Assembly: GCF_900111495.1 (NCBI RefSeq)
Contig: NZ_FOIU01000001.1
Span: forward strand, 2,294,001 to 2,358,000
DNA from: Chryseobacterium wanjuense
Lineage (GTDB): Bacteria > Bacteroidota > Bacteroidia > Flavobacteriales > Weeksellaceae
Direction of reading: 5' to 3'
Length of the DNA stretch: 64,000 nucleotides
Shown here piece by piece: positions 8,334 to 16,240 of this stretch (positions within the stretch are counted from its first letter, which is position 1; every line of letters begins with the position of its first letter). The notes under the pieces are model-generated. The model was not told the DNA's origin, did not search any database, and was given only the letters and a program-made list of their open reading frames with translations. The translations under genes and the position numbers were made by a program.

Positions 8334-9077
8334 ATGAAAACTAAGATTTGTAGCGCACTTTTGGCTCTCCTGTCGATTCCATTTTTCGCACAAAGTGGAT
8401 GGGTTGGGATTAATACAGCAAACCCGCAAGCCAACCTCGATGTAAACGGAACGATTAAAATTAGAGAAACGCCAGTAGCTCCGGCACTTCCGGGTTATGA
8501 AATTCTGGCTGTCAACAAGAATACAGGAGGTGACTTTCAGGTTGCGCAAGTAAGCCCTCAATTAATTGCAGATTTTGTTATTAGCCAGGTTAATAGCGGG
8601 GTAAGTACAACAGTTTATGCTGCAAAAAAATCAGCAGGTATCAGCTTATTGAGTTTAGGTCTTTTTCCAACAGGATTTAGAGCCGTAAACTTTACAGCAG
8701 CTGAAAGAACGGTAGGTCCTACTTCTTTATTCACAGAAACAGACCATACATACACGGTTCCTAGTAGCGGAACTTATGCAGTAGGATTTACTTTCCGATA
8801 CGGAACTGGTCTTCAGGCAGCCTTATTGTCCAACTCTCCGGGTATCGGGATTTTGAGAACAAGAGCGGGAGCCGCCACTTTGATCGACAGCCGTACTTTT
8901 AGTGGAGCCAACCTTATTCTATTAAGTTTAACCATATCAGAAACGAGTATCAACAATCTTTATACTTTACAAGCTGGTGACAAGCTTACTTTCGGGCTTA
9001 CAGGATCTTCACTGCTTGATGCAGGTTTATTAGGATCCAGTGTAGGTTCTTTCTACGTTTATAAAGTTTCGAATTAA
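8334..9077 (+). CDS. Secreted fibre-like protein, paralog of 7268 gene
   Basis: A 247-residue secreted protein with a signal peptide of about 20 residues ending FAQ. The head VGINTANPQANLDVNGTIKI is followed by a beta-rich body ending SFYVYKVSN. It aligns along its length with the preceding gene product (for example VYAAKKSAGISLLSLGLF against VYSARKNNSISLLSLNLF), so the pair is a tandem duplication. Codon use is more G/C-containing than in its partner. Function unknown; a surface or adhesion role is inference. Confidence 0.75.
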   Translation: MKTKICSALLALLSIPFFAQSGWVGINTANPQANLDVNGTIKIRETPVAPALPGYEILAVNKNTGGDFQVAQVSPQLIADFVISQVNSGVSTTVYAAKKSAGISLLSLGLFPTGFRAVNFTAAERTVGPTSLFTETDHTYTVPSSGTYAVGFTFRYGTGLQAALLSNSPGIGILRTRAGAATLIDSRTFSGANLILLSLTISETSINNLYTLQAGDKLTFGLTGSSLLDAGLLGSSVGSFYVYKVSN

Positions 9078-9111
9078 AAAAAACTTTTATATAGTTTAAT
9101 CACTCAACAAC

Positions 9112-9150
9112 ATTAATCCATCGTACCAATTTGTATGATGGATTAATTGT
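9112..9150 (+). terminator. Hairpin terminator
   Basis: 15-bp arms ATTAATCCATCGTAC (9112-9126) and GTATGATGGATTAAT (9133-9147) with a single G-T wobble and a 6-nt loop, shortly after the stop of the fibre-like gene. Confidence 0.6.
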
Positions 9151-9203
9151 TTATGAACCCTTATAAAACATTTGACTATATTTGATTAAACAAAAAGCAT
9201 ACA

Positions 9204-11426
9204 ATGACCTATCCTCTTATCGTCATACTTATCGTAGTCTTCATTATTATTTTTTATAATTTAAATAATAGAATTCAGAGATTGGAGAGGGAAATTTCTG
9301 AGCTCAACCGAAAAATTCAAACTCCCGGATTTACACAAATAAAAGAGGAACAACATGTACAGCCGGTCGTATCTTCAATAAAAGAAGAACAAAAAATTAC
9401 TGCTTTCGAAGAATCAAAAGTAACGGAAGAAGCTCCTGTAATCCCTGAAAAAGACTGGCTCACTCCTATTTTTGATTTTTTAAAACAAAATGCTTTAACG
9501 ATCATTGGTATTTTCACGTTGGTTTTAGGAATCGGATATTTCGTAAAATATGCCATCGACAGAAACTGGATCGGGGAAACGGCAAGAGTGGGAATCGGGC
9601 TTTTGGTGGGAGGCGCCATCATGTTAACCGGGCATTTTCTCAGGAAAAATTACACGGTTTTTTCGTCCATTATTACTGGCGGCGGAATTGCTGTTTTATA
9701 CTTTACTACAACCATTGCTTTTCGGGAATATCAGTTGTTTTCGCAGAATATTGCTTTTGTGATTACCTGTTTAATTACATTGATCTCTATAGCACTTTCT
9801 TATTATTATAAAAGTGAGGTTCTTATTATTTTTTCCTTATTTGGAGGATTTCTCGCACCGTTGATGATCAGTACGGGACAGAGCAATTATCCGTTTTTGT
9901 TCACTTATCTTACTGTGCTGAACATCGGAATGCTCATCATCGTCTTTCTGAAAAATTGGAAAAGCGTGGGTTGGGTTGCCTTTTTATTTACCAATATTTA
10001 TCTTTTTTACTGGACGGCCGAAAAAACTGAGCTTCTGAGCATATATTTCTATATTATCACGTACATCATTTTCTATGCATTTGCCCTTCAAAATTATATT
10101 AAAAAAGGAATTTTACCTTCTTACGATATTTTAATGCTGGTCTTAACCAATTTTACAAGCATTATCGGATTGGTTTATATTTTTAATACTTTACAGTACG
10201 AACCTGTTATTGTATTTCCTATTGGTTTTGCTTTGGTTAATTTATTTTTACTTTTCAAAGAATATTCTAAAAAGAATTTTGGGGTAAATTATTCTGTTTT
10301 TGCGGGAATCAGCATTAGTTTAATCACCGTTGCCATTGCTTTACAATTCAAAACTCATTTGATTACAAGTGTTTGGGCGATCGAAGCCACTTTACTTTTA
10401 TTTATCTGGAAAAAAACGAATCTCAATATTTTCAAAATATGCTTCTATATTTTGTTTCCACTGGTGATCATTGCGCAGATCATGACATGGGCGAAATATG
10501 TGGATGCTAAGAATTTAGCCATTATTTTTAATCCTGTTTTCCTTACGAGTTTTGTAACGGTGATTACGACTTTCACCAATTTAATTTTACTCAGAAAACT
10601 TCCCGACACGAATAAAAAAAATACCGATTTTTTTGAAAATGTCTTTACCATAGTAAGTTATGGGATCATTTATGTTGCTCTTTTACTGGAAATCATGTAT
10701 CATATTTCGGATAAAACGTGGATCGTAATTTTCAGCATTGCAATGCTTTACAGCTTATATTATATCTTTTGCATTTTACTGTTCCGAAGAAAGCTCGACA
10801 TCCACTCCATTCTTGAAACCGGGCTTTTGTATTTATTTTTATTATTAATTATTTTTAATACTTTGATTTCCGGATCAGGAATTATTTCAAACTTTTTAAT
10901 GGGAAAACTGCATCTCAGCTTCTATGGAATGCATTTATTGTACTGGATTCCTTTTATTTATATCCTGGTGAAAATTTTACCGAAATCAGATTTCTTTACT
11001 ATAGTACTTTCTTATTGGGTGGTTGCGCTGGCATTTATCACAGCAGTGAGTGCCGAATTGTATCATATTTATTTAATAATCAATGCCAATGGAATTTCAG
11101 AAGTAGCAAAACTGGGAAAACACTTCAGAATCCTATATCTGCCGATTATTTGGGCAGTTCTGGCAAGTATTCTTATTTACAGAGGATTAAAAACCAACAC
11201 CACCGAATATACCAAAATAGGTTTTGTTTTAATTGCTTTTATGATATTAAAATTATACACCTATGATGTTTGGGAGATGGATAATGTTTCGAGAATCGTT
11301 GCTTTCATTATCCTGGGAATCATATTACTGTTAAGCTCATTCCTGTTCCAGCGATTAAAAAATATTATTAAAAATATGGTTGAGAATAAAGAGGAAAACA
11401 ATGAAACTGAGAATACAAAATCATAA
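9204..11426 (+). CDS. DUF2339 multi-pass membrane protein
   Basis: A 740-residue integral membrane protein of the DUF2339 family. Residues 1-17 form a first hydrophobic segment, followed by a short coiled coil (RIQRLEREISELNRKIQ) and a charged linker. From about residue 90 to the end there are roughly 18-20 further hydrophobic helices. An early loop IDRNWIGETARVGIGLLVGG is characteristic of the family. No enzyme motif is visible and the function is unknown. It is a single-gene unit: a terminator precedes it and an AT-rich spacer follows. Confidence 0.8.
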   Translation: MTYPLIVILIVVFIIIFYNLNNRIQRLEREISELNRKIQTPGFTQIKEEQHVQPVVSSIKEEQKITAFEESKVTEEAPVIPEKDWLTPIFDFLKQNALTIIGIFTLVLGIGYFVKYAIDRNWIGETARVGIGLLVGGAIMLTGHFLRKNYTVFSSIITGGGIAVLYFTTTIAFREYQLFSQNIAFVITCLITLISIALSYYYKSEVLIIFSLFGGFLAPLMISTGQSNYPFLFTYLTVLNIGMLIIVFLKNWKSVGWVAFLFTNIYLFYWTAEKTELLSIYFYIITYIIFYAFALQNYIKKGILPSYDILMLVLTNFTSIIGLVYIFNTLQYEPVIVFPIGFALVNLFLLFKEYSKKNFGVNYSVFAGISISLITVAIALQFKTHLITSVWAIEATLLLFIWKKTNLNIFKICFYILFPLVIIAQIMTWAKYVDAKNLAIIFNPVFLTSFVTVITTFTNLILLRKLPDTNKKNTDFFENVFTIVSYGIIYVALLLEIMYHISDKTWIVIFSIAMLYSLYYIFCILLFRRKLDIHSILETGLLYLFLLLIIFNTLISGSGIISNFLMGKLHLSFYGMHLLYWIPFIYILVKILPKSDFFTIVLSYWVVALAFITAVSAELYHIYLIINANGISEVAKLGKHFRILYLPIIWAVLASILIYRGLKTNTTEYTKIGFVLIAFMILKLYTYDVWEMDNVSRIVAFIILGIILLLSSFLFQRLKNIIKNMVENKEENNETENTKS

Positions 11427-11530
11427 TAAAACGCTTTATTTATAATTATTATTTAAATTATTGTAAAATTTTATTCACATTTTATAAAAATTAACTATAT
11501 TTATCAAGTTTTTAATTATTCCTATATATT

Positions 11531-11962
11531 ATGAAAAAAATACTCTACTCTTTTTTACTCTTGTCTTCGGCTACGTTATTGGCACAGAAGAATCCTGCAA
11601 CGAAATTTGCAGTGGCCAATGATATTGTCGGAACAGTAGATATGTTTAATGCGCATAAAAGTGCTATCCAAAGCTCACAAGTATACAAAACACCGGCAAA
11701 CCTCCCGCAAAATCTTAAAAAATACAGCTCTATTGCAGAAAACGGACTGGTGGAGTATAAAATAAAAAACGGACAGGACAACATCGACAGACTTCCGCTT
11801 TCCGACCTGAATGTTCAGTACCAAATTGCTGAAAACACTCCGGTTTATATCGACGGGTACGAATTTACGAACACTAAAACCTTAGTATTCGGAGAGATCC
11901 TGACAAAGATGGAAGCGAAAGATAAAGACGGCAAAAGAACGTTGTTCATTACTACAAAATAA
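11531..11962 (+). CDS. Small secreted protein, unknown
   Basis: A 143-residue exported protein I do not recognise. The signal peptide ends around residue 18 (SSATLLAQK). The rest is hydrophilic with no Cys, including a segment NIDRLPLSDLNVQYQIAENTP. It has its own spacer upstream and a strong terminator downstream, so it is monocistronic. The short, regular length suggests a real periplasmic or surface protein. Confidence 0.6.
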   Translation: MKKILYSFLLLSSATLLAQKNPATKFAVANDIVGTVDMFNAHKSAIQSSQVYKTPANLPQNLKKYSSIAENGLVEYKIKNGQDNIDRLPLSDLNVQYQIAENTPVYIDGYEFTNTKTLVFGEILTKMEAKDKDGKRTLFITTK

Positions 11963-11990
11963 AGTAATTTCCTAGATCATATTTAAATGA

Positions 11991-12019
11991 AAAGGATGCT
12001 CGCTTGAGCATCCTTTTTT
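11991..12019 (+). terminator. Strong intrinsic terminator
   Basis: Perfect 11-bp arms AAAGGATGCTC (11991-12001) and GAGCATCCTTT (12006-12016), loop GCTT, then a T-run. Confidence 0.9.
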
Positions 12020-12027
12020 ATGAAAAT

Positions 12028-12207
12028 TTTTAACCACAAAAGGCACAAAAAGCTATTGAACTATTCACAGTCTAGTAATTTGAAAACAAAAGTCTGCAAT
12101 AGAATAAAAATCAAAGATTTTTTTTAACTTATGTGTTCTTGTTTGCGTTTTAATAATGAACTTAAAATATTTAATGCGTTACTCTTTTGTATCTTTTGTA
12201 GTTAAAA
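12028..12207. repeat. Long imperfect inverted repeat
   Basis: Left arm TTTTAACCACAAAAGGCAC... (12028-12052) and right arm ...ATCTTTTGTAGTTAAAA (12184-12207) are inverted copies of about 24 bases with three transitions and one single-base gap. They frame a 131-bp AT-rich interior in the 257-bp spacer before the rarA stop. On the minus strand the mismatches become G-T wobbles, so a minus-strand transcript (3' of rarA) would fold better. Confidence 0.6.
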
Positions 12208-12219
12208 CTCTAAAAAAGA

Positions 12220-13497
12220 TTAGTATTTATTGTTCCATTTTTTCTTTAACTCTTCATAGATTTTCTTTTCTGTAGCATTGTTTCCGGGCTCATAAAGCTT
12301 TACATCCTTAATTTCCTGGGGAAGAAAATCCTGGTCTACAAAATTTCCCTGAAAAGAATGAGCGTATTTGTATTCTTTCCCATAATCCAGGTCTTTCATC
12401 AATTTCGTCGGGGCATTTCTCAAATGCAGCGGAACAGGCAGATTCCCGGTCTGTTTCACCAAAGCCAAAGCTTCATTAATAGCCATATAAGCCGAATTAC
12501 TTTTCGGGGAAACTGCCAGATAAACCGCCGTTTCACTCAAAATAATCCTTGCTTCCGGATTTCCGATTACATTCACCGCCTGAAAGCAGTTATTGGCGAT
12601 CACCAAAGCATTCGGATTGGCCAAACCGATGTCTTCAGCCGCCAGAATCAGCATTCTTCTTGCAATGAATTTGATATCTTCACCACCCGCAATCATTCTG
12701 GCCAGCCAATACACCGCACCATTCGGGTCACTTCCCCGCATCGATTTGATAAAAGCCGAAATAATATCATAATGCTGCTCTCCGTTTTTGTCATAAAGCG
12801 CCATGGTTTCCTGCAAAACTTCGAGTACATCCTCGTTTTTAATTTCCGTTTTTTTGGAATTTTTAAATTGATTAAAAACAAGTTCCACAGAATTGATTAA
12901 TTTTCTCGCATCACCTCCAGAATATTGGATAAATGCCTCTTTTTCAACTACTTTAAAATCAGTTTTCTCATCCTGATTGTATCTTTGTGCTGCAATATCT
13001 ATTAATTCTTCCAGTTTTTCATAGCTCAAAGCCTTTAAAATATACACCTGGCTTCTCGAAAGCAAAGCTGAAACCACTTCAAAACTAGGATTTTCCGTCG
13101 TAGCTCCGATTAAAACAATCCACCCCTTTTCCACCGCATGAAGCAGTGAATCCTGCTGAGATTTATTAAAACGGTGAATTTCATCAATAAATAAGATTGG
13201 TGATTTCCCTGAAAAAAGATTTTGTTTTTTAGCATCTTCGATCACATCACGAACGTCTTTTACTCCTGAAGAAACTGCAGAAAGCTTATAAAATTTCCTG
13301 CCGGATTTTTCAGAAATAATTTCTGCCAGCGTAGTTTTCCCCGTTCCCGGTGGTCCCCAGAAAATCAGGGAATTCAGGGAATTGTTTTCCAACATTTTCC
13401 TGATCGTTCCTTTTTCTCCGGTAAGGTGCTCCTGGCCAAGAACATCATCTAATGCTTTTGGTCTTAATTTTTCAGCTAATGGAATATTTTGGTTCAA
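12220..13497 (-). CDS. rarA: Replication-associated recombination protein RarA
   Basis: A 425-residue AAA+ ATPase of the RarA/MgsA/WRNIP1 family, which acts at stalled or collapsed replication forks and associates with single-strand-binding protein. Walker A GPPGTGKTT lies at residues 48-56 and Walker B FIDEIHRF around 103-110. The C-terminal tetramerisation domain includes MRGSDPNGAVYWLARM and EDIGLANP. Full length and a canonical N-terminus (PLAEKLRPKALDDVLGQEHL) support the start. It ends next to the XRE-regulator stretch, with only 5 bases between them. Confidence 0.95.
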   Translation of the reverse strand: MNQNIPLAEKLRPKALDDVLGQEHLTGEKGTIRKMLENNSLNSLIFWGPPGTGKTTLAEIISEKSGRKFYKLSAVSSGVKDVRDVIEDAKKQNLFSGKSPILFIDEIHRFNKSQQDSLLHAVEKGWIVLIGATTENPSFEVVSALLSRSQVYILKALSYEKLEELIDIAAQRYNQDEKTDFKVVEKEAFIQYSGGDARKLINSVELVFNQFKNSKKTEIKNEDVLEVLQETMALYDKNGEQHYDIISAFIKSMRGSDPNGAVYWLARMIAGGEDIKFIARRMLILAAEDIGLANPNALVIANNCFQAVNVIGNPEARIILSETAVYLAVSPKSNSAYMAINEALALVKQTGNLPVPLHLRNAPTKLMKDLDYGKEYKYAHSFQGNFVDQDFLPQEIKDVKLYEPGNNATEKKIYEELKKKWNNKY

Positions 13498-13502
13498 GAT
13501 TT

Positions 13503-13865
13503 TTATTTATTCTTTTTATTAAGCATTTCTTTCAAAAGAGCAATTTGTTCGTCTTTCGATTGTATCAATTTTTCATATACTTCTTGGTTTGTCTGATACA
13601 AGTTTTGCACTTCTTGATGACCGACGGAGTAATCTTTTATATCTTGATTATAAACAATTTGATTCTTTAAATCCAGGAGATCTGTAATCTCTGTTTCTAA
13701 TAATTTTGAAATAGTAAATAATCTGTCTACCGTAAGTTTAGTAGAATTACTTTCTATTTTCGCATAAGAAGCCTGATTAATATCCAGCTGATTCGCCATA
13801 TATTCCTGACTAAAACCTTTTAATTCTCTATATTTTCTAATATTTTTACCTATTGATTCATTCAT
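13503..13865 (-). CDS. XRE-family transcriptional regulator
   Basis: A 120-residue DNA-binding protein. Residues 5-65 form a helix-turn-helix of the XRE/Cro type (IRKYRELKGFSQEYMANQLD, then QASYAKIES). The remaining half is a basic, coiled-coil-like tail (NQEVYEKLIQSKDEQIALLK) that probably mediates dimerisation. It lies immediately upstream of rarA on the same strand and is divergent from the lipoprotein gene at 13991, across a 125-bp AT-rich spacer that could hold its operator. Target genes are not deducible. Confidence 0.85.
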   Translation of the reverse strand: MNESIGKNIRKYRELKGFSQEYMANQLDINQASYAKIESNSTKLTVDRLFTISKLLETEITDLLDLKNQIVYNQDIKDYSVGHQEVQNLYQTNQEVYEKLIQSKDEQIALLKEMLNKKNK

Positions 13866-13990
13866 AATAAGAATAATTTATTCGTAAAAATAATAAATTA
13901 TTCTCAAAACATCATTTCAAAATAAAATAATTTTTAAAACTTTGTGGAAATTATTTTTAATATATTTACAACGTAAAAACAAAAAAACTT

Positions 13991-15310
13991 ATGATGAAAA
14001 AACTAGTCTCATGGCTGTCGTTCATGACAGTCTTCTGTTTTATGCTACACTCCTGTGTACAAGATGAGATATATTCTTCAACCGGTCCTACTTCTAAAGA
14101 ATATCATTCCAAAAGCTTTTGGAAAGAAGATGAGAAGTACATTAAAAATGTAATGAAGATATATTTCGAACATGAATCTGAAATCAAAAAAATTGGAGGT
14201 AGTCCTGCATGGGATTATTCTATGAGTATGGGAAAGTATAACGAAACTTTTATGGCAGTCCCTATTGTGGAAAATGGCAGAGTTATAAATACTTTGGTAT
14301 GTGCACGTTTTGATAAGAAGGTATATTTCAGATACGAAAATTCTGAGAGGAATAATAAATTCTTTAATGACATCATCTTCGGGAAATACACTAATTACAA
14401 AATTGATTCACAAAGTAATAAAGAAAAAGATAGTACAAACAAAGGAGTAATGTGCGGAACACGAAGTGTATCTATGTGGTATCCTGATAATGAAAGTAAT
14501 CCGAATGGTTCAGGACATTGGGAAACCAATTACTATACCAATTGTTATTCCTATCAGGATTATTATGATCCAAGCTGGGAACAAGGTGGTGGTGGATTCG
14601 ATTACAATGGTGGTGGCGGAAGTGGAACTGATCCCAACAATCCGGATACAAACCAAAATCCTTGTGAAAAAACAAAATCCTTGACAAATAATCCTGGTAT
14701 ACAAAATGCTATACAAAATTTAAAGAATCATATAAGCAGCAACACAGGAGGAGAATTAGGATGGAAATTTAATAAAGTTGGACCTCCTACACCAACGACA
14801 CAAAACAGTGCACATAGTGTTGTAATTGGAGATCCATCTTCTATAAATGGAGCCTATCATAATCATACCGGTACCACTTTGGATATATTTTCAGCTACTG
14901 ATATTAATACTCTTTTAGAAATAGCACGTTATCAAGATATTGGAAATACAGATAATGCATTTTATGGATTGATTGCACCAGATGACATACATTATCTAAT
15001 TTACTTTAATGGCACTCATGCTGATTTACCAGCATCTGGAAGTTACAGTGATATTGATATCGACGTTTGGAAAATATATCAACTTAGAGATATGTGGAAT
15101 ATATTAAATAAAGATACTTCAGGAATATATTGTAATAATACAACAAATACGCTAAATAGTAAAGGACTAGAAAAAGTTTTTTTCGATACACTTAATAAAA
15201 TGGGGATATCATCGAATAAAATAGTTTTGCAAAAAATAGATTCAAATAACAATATATCAACAGTAATTAAAAATAATGATGGAATGACAATTGAAATTCC
15301 TTGTTCTTAA
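13991..15310 (+). CDS. Lipoprotein with JAMM-like metal-binding motif
   Basis: A 439-residue predicted lipoprotein (hydrophobic signal, Cys22 in LHSC). An N-terminal domain (about 35-190) precedes a glycine-rich linker (GGGGFDYNGGGGSG, about 199-212) and a C-terminal domain. That domain contains AYHNHTGTTLDIFSATDI, i.e. H290-x-H292 followed after 8 residues by S301-x-x-D304, the H-x-H...S-x-x-D arrangement of JAB1/MPN (JAMM) metalloproteases; Glu255 could be the upstream acidic residue. The motif is seen; the fold and any isopeptidase or protease activity are inference. It is followed after 15 bases by a DUF6705-like gene. Codon use in the second half is markedly more AT-rich than in neighbouring housekeeping genes. 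Confidence 0.65.
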   Translation: MMKKLVSWLSFMTVFCFMLHSCVQDEIYSSTGPTSKEYHSKSFWKEDEKYIKNVMKIYFEHESEIKKIGGSPAWDYSMSMGKYNETFMAVPIVENGRVINTLVCARFDKKVYFRYENSERNNKFFNDIIFGKYTNYKIDSQSNKEKDSTNKGVMCGTRSVSMWYPDNESNPNGSGHWETNYYTNCYSYQDYYDPSWEQGGGGFDYNGGGGSGTDPNNPDTNQNPCEKTKSLTNNPGIQNAIQNLKNHISSNTGGELGWKFNKVGPPTPTTQNSAHSVVIGDPSSINGAYHNHTGTTLDIFSATDINTLLEIARYQDIGNTDNAFYGLIAPDDIHYLIYFNGTHADLPASGSYSDIDIDVWKIYQLRDMWNILNKDTSGIYCNNTTNTLNSKGLEKVFFDTLNKMGISSNKIVLQKIDSNNNISTVIKNNDGMTIEIPCS

Positions 15311-15325
15311 TAAATATAAATTATC

Positions 15326-15889
15326 ATGAAATATATATTAATAATTAGTTTTCTTACAGTTTTTCATTTATATAATGCACAGATTTATCCATTAAACACT
15401 TTTCCAGATGATGTTCCTGTGGAGTCATATATGAAAGATTTAGATAATGAATTAACACCTTTTGTAGGAATTTGGAAAACAAACTATAATGGGAACACAA
15501 TTATATTAACAATAAAAAAAGAAGAGCACAAAGCTTTTAAAATACCTCAGTCATCATATTTTTATTATCAAGATGCATTAGTTATAAATTATACTATTCA
15601 AAACTCAAATGGTATAATGTTACAAAACAATAATAATGTTCAACATGAATATGATAAAAATGCAATTGTAAGTATGTATGTTAACAATTCAATTGTGAAT
15701 TTATATTACATAGGAACAAATTGCGGAGTGGGATGGGGTACAATTAATTTGAAAAAGATGAATAATACTCAAATATCTTGGTCGTATTATCCTAACGATA
15801 CTGTTTTAACAACAAAAAATTGTCCAGGAAATCAAGATACAACTATTTATCTTCCGGAAACGAAGGATTTAATTTTCACTAAGCAATAG
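15326..15889 (+). CDS. DUF6705-like secreted protein
   Basis: A 187-residue exported protein with a signal peptide of about 18 residues (ending LYNAQ). The mature start IYPLNTFPDDVPVESYMKDL and the following ELTPFVGIWKTNYNGNTIIL fit the DUF6705 family, which is expanded in Chryseobacterium. The 'G.W' block followed by beta strands suggests a small lipocalin-like barrel (inference). It starts 15 bases after the JAMM-like lipoprotein gene and is strikingly AT-rich, so the two look like one co-transcribed accessory unit. A strong terminator follows. Confidence 0.7.
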   Translation: MKYILIISFLTVFHLYNAQIYPLNTFPDDVPVESYMKDLDNELTPFVGIWKTNYNGNTIILTIKKEEHKAFKIPQSSYFYYQDALVINYTIQNSNGIMLQNNNNVQHEYDKNAIVSMYVNNSIVNLYYIGTNCGVGWGTINLKKMNNTQISWSYYPNDTVLTTKNCPGNQDTTIYLPETKDLIFTKQ

Positions 15890-15911
15890 CAATCTATCAA
15901 AATATTAAAAA

Positions 15912-15947
15912 TAAAACCCGTTTACTTTGAACGGGTTTTATTTTTTT
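15912..15947 (+). terminator. Strong intrinsic terminator
   Basis: 11-bp arms TAAAACCCGTT (15912-15922) and AACGGGTTTTA (15930-15940) followed by seven T residues. Confidence 0.9.
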
Positions 15948-15966
15948 ACCCTATTTTTGTACCGTT

Positions 15967-16209
15967 TTGAAACTTACATTCAACAAAATCATTACTTTTC
16001 CTTTGGTAATATTCATAAGATTTTACCAATGGTTTATCTCGCCCCTACTTCCCAAAAACTGCCGCTACGAACCAACATGTTCGCATTATATGGTGAAAGC
16101 ACTGCAGGTTCATGGGATCTTCAAAGGATTTTGGCTGGGAATGAAAAGAATTTCAAGATGTCATCCGTGGGGAGGAAGCGGATATGATCCTGTTCCACCA
16201 AAAAAGTAA
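15967..16209 (+). CDS. yidD: Membrane protein insertion efficiency factor YidD
   Basis: An 80-residue protein assisting YidC-dependent insertion of inner-membrane proteins. The YidD signature is complete: [23 protein letters not shown] and a C-terminal [13 protein letters not shown]. The start is a TTG at 15967: the family N-terminus MKLTFNK begins there and no in-frame ATG occurs before the conserved core. The gene ends 31 bases before the lgt ATG, so the two are probably co-transcribed. Confidence 0.93.
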   Translation: MKLTFNKIITFPLVIFIRFYQWFISPLLPKNCRYEPTCSHYMVKALQVHGIFKGFWLGMKRISRCHPWGGSGYDPVPPKK

Positions 16210-16240
16210 AACCAATAAACAAACTACTAAAAAAATAGAA

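Noticed and set aside
12358..12900. 180-codon plus-strand frame opposite rarA
   Set aside because: It is a mirror frame of a highly conserved AAA+ gene with no recognisable domain, promoter or ribosome site.
16184..16240. lgt start within yidD
   Set aside because: The added residues are poly-Lys/Thr without conservation and precede a good signal peptide at 16241.
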